Shown in pieces: positions 20,768 to 28,254 of a stretch of 64,000 nucleotides of DNA. The stretch spans positions 156,585,057-156,649,056 of the forward strand of contig CM043952.1 in the NCBI GenBank assembly GCA_014529385.2, in the 5' to 3' direction. Position numbers and translations under genes: made by a program. Numbering within the stretch: position 1 is the stretch's first letter; each line of letters opens with the position of its first letter. The notes beneath the pieces are model-generated. The model did no database searches. It was not told the origin of the DNA and saw only the letters and a list, made by a program, of their open reading frames with translations. The DNA comes from Adiantum capillus-veneris (taxonomy: Eukaryota > Streptophyta > Polypodiopsida > Polypodiales > Pteridaceae).

Positions 20768-21754
20768 TTATTTGGAACGTAATGTTCCCATGGGGCTTGG
20801 CATAGAATAATGAGGTCGACTGAAAGAATCCACTACATGAGTCCTCTCTCCACCTGTTGCCATCGGGTCTGGCATGACAGTTGTAGGTGCTGGTCTCAGT
20901 GGGCTTGGAGTGACATAATAATGGTGGAGTGGTCCACCAAAGTACGTATATCCTTCCAACTCCTTTTTATCGATTGCTGTGTATCGTCTTCCATATTTGT
21001 CGTATGCGGTGATTTTCGTTTCTGATCCCTCTGTGTAGGTGAATACATAAAGTCTTTTCCGCTCCGTCAACTCATCGACGTAGGGTTCCTCACATCTATT
21101 ATAGAGTTCTTCTTCTCCATTATTATATTTGTATAACCGCACGTAGACGTTGTCTGTGTTGACTCTCAAAGTTTCGTTTTCTCGCCTTAACCTCGCATTA
21201 GGGAAGCTCATTGTTGGTGCTTTCTCCGTAGGTTCCTCATCTACTTTGGCTTTCATGCCCATTAATCCCCACTTGTCCACAATGGTAGGATTCAGGACTA
21301 CCACGTACATGATACCTTCGGCATCTAGGTACCTATCTCCGCTATAGCTCACAGGCACTAAGTCCTTGAACTCACTTGGTCTATCTTCTATTTTCACACA
21401 GTAGCAGTCCATACCATCTTTGTAGATCTTGGCACCTTGCTTGTTGTCATACTGATACTTGATGAACAATAGCTTCATTGTGGCCGATGGGTCTGATGGT
21501 CCTGATGCCATGTTTTCTCTTTCGTTTAGGTTTAAATGTCCCAAGTGTTCCGTGAAATACTCGTAGGATCTCTCTGAAGAAGTATCGGAAATACTTTCTT
21601 CAGGGATTGGTTCTAACGATCGTACTACACTTTGGTTTACACTCTCCTCCGTTGATAAAACACTTGCTTGATCCGCTAAATTTCGGTGTTGGTTGTTGAT
21701 TTGTTTTCCCGATCTCAAAAACATGAATAAAGTGGAATTACAGATTGAATCCAA
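20768..21754 (-). CDS. ORF upstream of gag in the giant element, unknown function
   Basis: 328 codons without a stop, directly before gag in the same direction. It is rich in charged and Tyr residues (YEYFTEHLGHLNLNE, RLYVFTYTEGSETKITAY, YTYFGGPLHHYYVTPSPLRP). There is no zinc finger, transmembrane segment or catalytic motif that I recognise. It may be the N-terminal part of Gag or a separate ORF1 as in Ogre-type elements. The first Met (21754) is not certain; a second Met lies at about residue 81 (MASGPSDPS). Confidence 0.6.
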   Translation of the reverse strand: MDSICNSTLFMFLRSGKQINNQHRNLADQASVLSTEESVNQSVVRSLEPIPEESISDTSSERSYEYFTEHLGHLNLNERENMASGPSDPSATMKLLFIKYQYDNKQGAKIYKDGMDCYCVKIEDRPSEFKDLVPVSYSGDRYLDAEGIMYVVVLNPTIVDKWGLMGMKAKVDEEPTEKAPTMSFPNARLRRENETLRVNTDNVYVRLYKYNNGEEELYNRCEEPYVDELTERKRLYVFTYTEGSETKITAYDKYGRRYTAIDKKELEGYTYFGGPLHHYYVTPSPLRPAPTTVMPDPMATGGERTHVVDSFSRPHYSMPSPMGTLRSK

Positions 21755-23283
21755 ACCTCTTACCTGGAAATGGAGTGATCTTCGAACTCACACGACTCCA
21801 TGGATTGTTACTCGATCGGTCTCTGCAAATGAATACACTTGATGGCTATGAGATCACTATATCATTCCAACTGTCAACAGATTCAACAACTTTACAATGA
21901 CTTCAACACAATTCTGCTTGCAGATTATTGACAGTATGTCCAATTTGGGTTTTGACAACTCCTGATATCTTAAATAGTCTAGGTCTATGAACAGGTCAAA
22001 AATGAGTCAGATCTAGCACAGAGTTACACCGATCGCGATCGTACTTCTGAGCCCAAATTTGATGAAACTTCACCAGCTTGTTCACTACGCTATTTTAAGG
22101 CTACCCACCTGATACTTTTGTATTCAGACTCCTAAAAGTCAAGCTTTTACCAGTTCTTGGTTGGAAGTGTTTGTTTTCCTAAATCTATAAGTTTGACTTG
22201 ATTTTGGTGTTTGTTTTGGGATTTGAAAGCTATCTGGGGTTGTCCTGTGTACAGGTTATCCCTCTGTATGGTTTCTTCCCAGTTTTGATGTGTTTTGGTT
22301 TACTGAAAGTCAATTTCCATGCCAGTTTAGCAATTTTTGACTTGGATCTGTATTCAGATAGTTTGACAGGTATTTTGAGGTTTCTGGCTCTAGGTTCTTA
22401 AGACTTTTATGTTTGTATACACCTGATGATCTCACATATGAAATCTGGTCAAAATTTGGCACTTAGGTACACCGATCGCGATCGTAGTTCAGAGCCCAAA
22501 TTAGACCAAATTTGGCATGCTTGTAGGCACTGATGTTTTAAGGCTATCCTCCAAGTCTTTTTGCATTTGGATCACTTAAAGCCAAGATTTTGCACTTTCT
22601 GGGTCTGTCAGGCTAGTTTTTTCTCAAGTGACCTGATTTCCTTGATTTTTGATGTTTTTGGGTGTGGTTGCTTTAGACAAACTTGTTTAGAATCTTATCG
22701 GGAAGGCACACAACAAATCTTGTCCAATTCTGGCACAGAGGTACACCGATCGCGATCGTAGTACCTGGGCCAAATCTGATGAAATTTTGTCTTCTCCCTC
22801 TAACAAGTGTTTCCCAGTGTTTTGTGCTACCACTTTGTGATTTGAATCAATATCAACCCTGTTTGGTCAGGTTTTCTAAATTTCAAAGTCTTATGGCCTT
22901 TTTTGCCAAAGTTATGGTTTTCTGGCTTCTCGACTCTAACTTTAGCCCCAAATATGACTGGAATGTGATTTACTTATCCTACTCCTAAAAACAGAAATGA
23001 AAGAACATAAAGAAATGAATCAAACAAAGCAGACAAGACAGATTTCGGGTGAGATTTCAGTACTCAATCGAATTAAAGAAATTGAAGAGCAAAAATGCTT
23101 TGAACATCTCACTCACAGCTCCCTAAATCTCCTAAGAGAAGATCTTGCTGGTCCACAGACTCTAGACTCCACTAAGCTCTAAACCCCTGTCTAGCAGCCT
23201 AACTGAGGTGTAAAATGGATTTGTGGATTGATCTTTTTTTAAGGAAGTTAACTGCGCACTCGGTCACTCATCACCTAAGGTGC
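21755..23283. other. 5' leader of the giant element
   Basis: 1.5 kb between primer site and first ORF, without a supported gene. It holds three palindromic motifs in diverged repeats. The stretch 22980-23280 shows no repeat copy. Confidence 0.75.
22023..22765. repeat. palindromic CGATCGCGATCG motif array, 5' leader (3 copies)
   Basis: Perfect 12-bp cores at 22030-22041, 22473-22484 and 22747-22758, about 443 and 274 bp apart. The shared context is GGTCAAAATTTGGCAC-like text before and GAGCCCAAATT-like or CTGGGCCAAAT-like text after the core. Confidence 0.88.
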
Positions 23284-23285
23284 AT

Positions 23286-23303
23286 TCCCCGGCAACGGCG
23301 CCA
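23286..23303 (-). other. primer binding site of the giant element (tRNA-Asp type)
   Basis: The minus strand reads TGGCGCCGTTGCCGGGGA, one base from the LTR end. This is the complement of the 3' end of plant tRNA-Asp, as in Athila-type elements. Confidence 0.88.
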
Positions 23304-23304
23304 A

Positions 23305-24228
23305 TGTTTACGGGTCGCCGCGATGGACGTCCATAGCATAGCTCTCACACATCAACATAAAATATCAATACAAGGGAAGCGACCAGGATGAGGCATGGAA
23401 ACTCACTACGGTGTCATTCCTAATGAAGTGAACTCAATGAGATGCCACTACTAACTCTGCAAGCAAATCATATGCACAAAAGCCAAGTAATATGTCTATG
23501 TCCTTCTACACAGCTCTACAGTCATCACGTCCGTTTACCATGCAAATCATGTCGGAATCGCACAAAACTTGAAGGGAAGCTACATGGGACTATCAGGAAC
23601 ATATCCTATCACTGTCACAGCATTCTGGAGAGGTACAAAGATCGCGATCGTTCATCCCAAAGTCAGCAAAAACAGTGAACAAGTGATCCTAAAGGGTCCT
23701 ATTAGGGTCCCTGAAGCCTCTCCTAGAGTCAAAACAACATAAAATACGCATATAAACACTCAAAACAGCAATTTAAAACCACAAACTCATAGTTGAACAC
23801 TTACACAGAATCTTGAATGATTACATTTGAATGAAAGAGCAAAGTAAGAGGAACACAATGCAATAAACAAAATTAAATTCGGATTACCGTAGCCACAGTA
23901 GCGAAGATTACAAGTTGGAGCAAGAAGAAGCTCTCAAACGTACGCTGTCTTCTCAGTTTCTCATAAAAAAGATAATGTTCAAACTTACAAAATTGACTTT
24001 TATAGTTTAGGTCTTTACAAATGGCTTGTCCGGCGAAAAGCTCCTAAACTTCTAACTGGCTCTCTTCTATACATTTGCTCCCAGAAAAATAATCATAAAT
24101 TCTTTTACAAGTTCTCGGCTCAGAGAATCTCTTTTACAAAGGATGAGATTTTTGCAAAAATGTAGATTCCCTGAAAAATGTGACTCTTTCTTTGGAAACC
24201 GCAGCTTCGTCATTTCGTCCGCCAAATA
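23305..24228 (-). repeat. 5' LTR of the giant element
   Basis: 924 bp, the same length as the 3' LTR. The low end reads TGTTTACGGGTCGCC; the outer end reads CCGCCAAATA (CA changed to TA) followed by GAGGG. A GATCGCGATCG core lies at 23640-23650. Confidence 0.93.
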
Positions 24229-24245
24229 GAGGGTAACCTAGCTAG

Positions 24246-24512
24246 TGTTGTGGTTGGATCTAGGGAGCCATGGCGGTGCAGAGAAGGACGAGAGAGAGAG
24301 AGAGAGAGGAAGTCGACATTGTTTTTGGACGTTAAAAAAAAGCACGCTACTCTCTATTCAACTCTATTAATAAAATGAGTCCTTACATAGCTTTTGCAAG
24401 GTGATGTCTACCACACCTTTTCCACATGCAAACTCAACTAATCTGATGGCCTATAGCTGCATGCCTTGAGTCTTGTTCTCACGGGCTGACCGAAAGAGGG
24501 CTTGAACCCAAC
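24246..24512 (-). repeat. possible copia-type LTR with polypurine tract (orphan)
   Basis: On the minus strand the outer end starts TGTTGGGTTCAAGCCC, preceded by a purine tract (GAGGGGGGGAT, about 24513-24524). The low end may be TGTTGTGGTTGG at 24246. It has a short (GA)n run at 24290-24310. No partner LTR is seen. 24525-24987 is non-coding DNA with repeated TTTTTGGTGTA phrases, probably its 3' untranslated part. Confidence 0.45.
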
Positions 24513-24987
24513 AATCCCCCCCTCAAGCATAGGACAGACCCTCTCATGATACCTTGAGTTTTTGGTGTACTCATCAACCGTGAGTTTTAGGTTTTCTCAC
24601 AACCAAGGATTTTTGGTGTATCCATAACCTGGAGCTAGATCAGTAACCCCCCCTTGAACAAATAGGGTGTAGGTCAAAAAAAGTTAGCTACCAAAAGTGA
24701 TTGGAGTTTTTGGTTCACTGCCAAACCTTGGGTTTTAGGTGTACCCAGTAACCTCATGAGAAGCGGTAAACATAGGCTGAGAACTGAAAAAAAAAATTGG
24801 GAGGTCTTACCACTTTTCTTTGTGGCAGTGTCTATAACCCGTACAATTTATTTTGACTAAAAAACATGAAAAGAGTTGATCTAATAAATTTCCTCATCAA
24901 CAGAATGTATTGGAGATTCAGTGTCTCCCTCAACCACATGAATTTGAGTTTTACCCTTTTGAAAGCACTTATTTGACGGATGATTTA

Positions 24988-25517
24988 CCTTTACGTCGTT
25001 ACTTTTATTGATGATTACTCTAGGCATTCATGGGTGTATCCGCTTAAGGCAAAGTCCGAAGTTTTTATGTGCTTCAAACAATTTCTAGCTATGACTGAAA
25101 ATGTCTCAAAATGTACTATGGGCACCCTCTATTTCGATCAAGGGGGGGAGTATATGTCTCATGAATTTAATGCATTTCTGGCTAGTCGTGGGATAAAACA
25201 CCAATGTATAGTGCCGAATACACCTCAACAAAATGGTGTTGCTGAGAGGAAAAACGGGTCTCTTACGCAAATGGCAGGATGTATGGTCAAGAGTCAAGCT
25301 TTACCATATTCATTTTGGCTCGAGGCTATCATGTGTGCCACTTATGTACTCAAAAAGTGTCCTACGAAAGCATTGCAATCTATGACTCCATATGAAGCAT
25401 GGCACGAAATAAAGCCATCTATTGAGCACATGCATGTTTTTGGTTATTTGGCTTATGGTTTATTGCCACAAGCACTTCGTAGAAAATTGGATGATAAGGC
25501 TGTCAAATGTATTTTGA
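24988..25517 (+). pseudogene. Copia-A copy c, first integrase segment
   Basis: The integrase core without its first catalytic Asp, which is cut off. It starts inside LYVVTFIDDYSRHSWVYPLK and keeps YFDQGGEYMSHEF and QQNGVAERKN, then the C-terminal linker KLDDKAVKCIL. It is open for the whole stretch and stops where a foreign minus-strand fragment begins. Confidence 0.85.
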
Positions 25518-25685
25518 TCTATGTTGATTGACACATTGGCTTGACCTAAATTAACCATCGTCCATTTGTTTGCTGCTAAGAGATCGATCTGATTAGTCAT
25601 CAACTGTAAATTTGACATCTTCAGGTATGTTGAATAGTTAATGGCATTGGATCGTGCCACTATCAACAAGTGCCCTCTCAGCTCA
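25518..25685 (-). pseudogene. fragment of a PR2-type protease domain between integrase copies
   Basis: A minus-strand piece that is not copia integrase. It reads RALVDSG, then after an apparent one-base loss ARSNAINYSTYLKMSN, LLAANKWTM and LGQANVSINID. It aligns with the PR2 domain of the giant element (RALIDTGARVNVVNFSTY, LGIANLPINID). It shows the DSG active-site context. A fragment of a related element, trapped between two copia integrase segments. Confidence 0.65.
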
Positions 25686-26602
25686 ATTTTGGTGATGAAA
25701 TTGTTGCATCTGGCATTTTATGTCATGGGCTATATAAGCTCACTTTGTATGACAAGTGTGGGAAGAATTTTGCAAATGCAGTTGTGGATTCAAAGGCTAT
25801 TTCAGATGCAAAACTTTGGCATGCACGTTTTGGTCATCTGAATTTTTCCAGTTTGCTGCGTTTGCAGAAATCTGAAATGGTTGTTTCGTTGCCACCTCTT
25901 GAAGCACCTGTCAAACATATTTTGTGAAGGCTGTATTTTGGATAAGATGCAACATTCTAAGTTTCCAAAGGATGGGTCAATTAGGGCCACATGCAGGTTG
26001 CAGCTTGTGCATAGCAATGCATATGGGATGCAAACTCCATCCTTGGGCAATTACCTTTACGTCGTGACTTTTATTGATGATTACTCTAGGCATGTATGGG
26101 TGTATCTGCCTAACGCAAAGTCCGAAGTTTTTATGTGCTTCAAACAATTTCTGTCTATGGCTGAAACTGTCTCAAAATTTACTATGGGCACCCTCTGTTT
26201 CGATCGAGGGGGGGAGTATATGTCTCATGAATTTAATGCATTTCTGACTAGTCGTGGGATAAAACACCAATGTAGTGCCGAATACGCCTCAACAAAATGG
26301 TGTTGCTGAGAGGAAAAACACGTCTCTTACGCAAATGGCACGTTGTATGGTCAAGAGTCAAGCTTTACCACATTCGTTTTGGCTTGAGGCTATCATGTGT
26401 GCCACTTATGTACTCAACAAGTGTCCTACAAAAGCGTTGCAGTCTATGACTCCATATGAAGCATGGCACGAAAGAAAGCCATCTATTGAGCACATGCATG
26501 TTTTTGGTTATTTGGCTTATGGTTTAGCGCCACAAGTGCATCGTACAAAATTGGATGATAAGGCTATCAAATGTATTTTGAAAGCAAAGGTTACAGGTTG
26601 TT
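25686..26602 (+). pseudogene. Copia-A copy c, second pre-integrase and integrase segment
   Basis: Begins in the GAG_pre-integrase region (LNFGDEIVASGILCHGLYK, LWHARFGHLNFSSLLRLQ), then a frameshift near 25925. The core follows with FIDDYSRHVWVYLP, CFDRGGEYMSHEF, a frame break near 26275, and QQNGVAERKN. It continues to the linker (KLDDKAIKCILKAKVTG). It includes the zinc region that the first segment lacks. The first catalytic Asp context (HSDVCGP in copy a) reads HSNAYGM here, so Asp is lost. Confidence 0.85.
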
Positions 26603-26604
26603 CT

Positions 26605-27356
26605 TATACGCCTCAACAAAATGTTGTTGATGAGAGGAAATATAGGTCACCTATAGAAATGGCATGATGTATGGTCAAAATTCAAGCTTTGTCTCATTTG
26701 TTTTGGCTTGAGGCCATCATGTTTTGCCACTTATGTAATACACAGTTGTCCTACGAAAGCTTTGCAATCTATTACTCCATATGAAGCATGGCATGATAGA
26801 AAGCCTTCTATTGAGCATATGGGTGTTTTTGGTTGTTTGGCATATGCTTTGGTGTCACAAACCCAATGCACAAAACTGGATGATAAGGTTGTCAAATGTA
26901 TTTTTGTTGGTTATAGTGTTAAAAGCAAAGGTTATAGGTTGTATCATCCACAAACAAAGCGTATTCTGGGTTTCACGGGATGTTGTGTTTGTGGAAGACT
27001 CTGTTCAGCCCTTGTTGTCATGTACTGGAGATAGTAATGTAAGCTCACATGAAATTTATGACACTTTGTTGCCTCGTTTCAGTGGTGAAAGTTCAAGTGT
27101 AAATTCTAATGAGGCAAATGTACATCCTATGGGGGTTTTTGAAAATGTTATAGATCAACCTATTATAGATGCAGATGTACATGATATACTTGATGAGGAA
27201 AGGGCTGAAAATGAGCATGCTAGAGGTATGCCAAAATGGCTAGTGCATACATTGTGTGACAGTAAATTGGATGCACCTTTGTCTAGTCGCACTCGTTCAG
27301 GCTCTCGCCATGCATCTTATACATCAGATTGTTATGCTTTGGCTGTGTCTAGCTAA
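26605..27356 (+). pseudogene. Copia-A copy c, third integrase tail and linker
   Basis: Restarts at TPQQNVVDERKYRS (the integrase Glu region, with changed residues), has a stop near 26665, then the C-terminal region ALQSITPYEAWHDRKPSIEH and KVVKCIFVGYSVKSKGYRLY. A frame change near 26960 leads into the variable linker with SSRTRSGSRHASYTSDCYAL, ending at 27356. Confidence 0.8.
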
Positions 27357-27359
27357 CAT

Positions 27360-28027
27360 GATGTTGAGAAACCTCACTCTTTTGATGAAGCACAGAATTC
27401 AAAAAATTGGATGGCTACCATGCAATCAAAATATGATGCATTTATAGAAAATGACACTTGGACTTTATGTGATTTGCCTCCTGGAAAAAAGGCCATTGGT
27501 ACAAAGTGGGTCTACAAGTTGAAATGCAAGCCGGATGTTGAGATTAATTGCTATAAGGCTCGACTTGTTGCAAAGGGCTATGCACATGAAAAAGGCATAG
27601 ATTATGAAGAAACTTTTTCTCCCACTTGTCATATGACTACTATTCGTTTTCTATGTGCATTGGCAGCTCATTTTGGTTGGGATATACATCAATCAGACAT
27701 TGTTACTGATTTCTTGAAAGGTGACATATTTAAGGACGTTTAGGTAACACAACCTCCAATTTTGTCAAGAAAGGACATGAGGATAAGTTGTGCAAGTGTC
27801 ACAAAGCTTTGTGTGGGTTGAAGCAATATCCTCGTGCTTGGTATGAGAAGGTTGACACTCATTTGGTCAAACGAGGCTTTTGTAACAGTCCAACAGAAAG
27901 CACATTTTATGTAAAGTGTGAGGGTGATGTACTTCTCATTGTGGTTCTTTATGTAGATGATTTGTTGATCACTGTACCAAATGAGAGAAATATTGCTTAA
28001 TTTAAGGCTGATTTGAATGCTACTTTC
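27360..28027 (+). pseudogene. Copia-A copy c reverse transcriptase, first part
   Basis: RT N-terminal part: ENDTWTLCDLPPGKKAIGTK, GIDYEETFSPTCHMTTIRFL, then a stop near 27741 and frame change, LCGLKQYPRAWYEKVDTHL and the catalytic YVDDLLITV. A stop (TAA) interrupts shortly after, and the text ends at the nested copia. Confidence 0.85.
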
Positions 28028-28254
28028 TGTAGAGTGCGCAGGTGATGGAGAAGGTAGGAAAGAAGACTACACACACACCAACACACATCGAGACACACAC
28101 ACACAATCGTTACACTGCAGCAGCCATTCAAGGAGCTGCTCTTCTCTTGTTCTCTTTTGAACTATTATCCAAAGTATATTTACAACATAGTATAGTCAGT
28201 GTCCAGCCGCCCATAGCACAATGGGCATATTGTTCAAAATCATATTCTTTAACA
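28028..28254 (-). repeat. 3' LTR of the nested copia
   Basis: 227 bp, TGTAGAGTGCG to TTCTTTAACA on the plus strand. The polypurine tract GAGCTTGAGGGGGAG abuts its upper end on the minus strand. The pol stop codon (TAA at 28249-28251) lies inside the LTR. Confidence 0.95.

Larger units (their letters stand above)
5664..24228 (-). mobile_element. giant Ty3-type LTR retrotransposon, 18.6 kb, target duplication GAGGG
   Basis: Two 924-bp LTRs (5664-6587, 23305-24228) bound 16.7 kb of internal DNA. GAGGG stands directly outside both ends (5659-5663 and 24229-24233), so the copy is a single complete insertion. Coding runs on the minus strand: ORF upstream of gag, gag with two knuckles, protease, RT, RNase H, tandem zinc modules, integrase, second protease-like domain, 2.2 kb of non-coding DNA, coiled-coil ORF, polypurine tract, 3' LTR. 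The primer site fits tRNA-Asp. Size, extra ORFs and RT text suggest a non-chromoviral plant lineage (Athila/Tat/Ogre-like), but lineage is inferred. The LTRs look about 95% alike by eye over the first third, so it is not brand new. Confidence 0.93.

Noticed and set aside
10204..22765. CRISPR-like array for the repeated palindromes
   Set aside because: Spacing is irregular (about 0.1-0.7 kb), the repeats are few, and they lie inside a plant retrotransposon.
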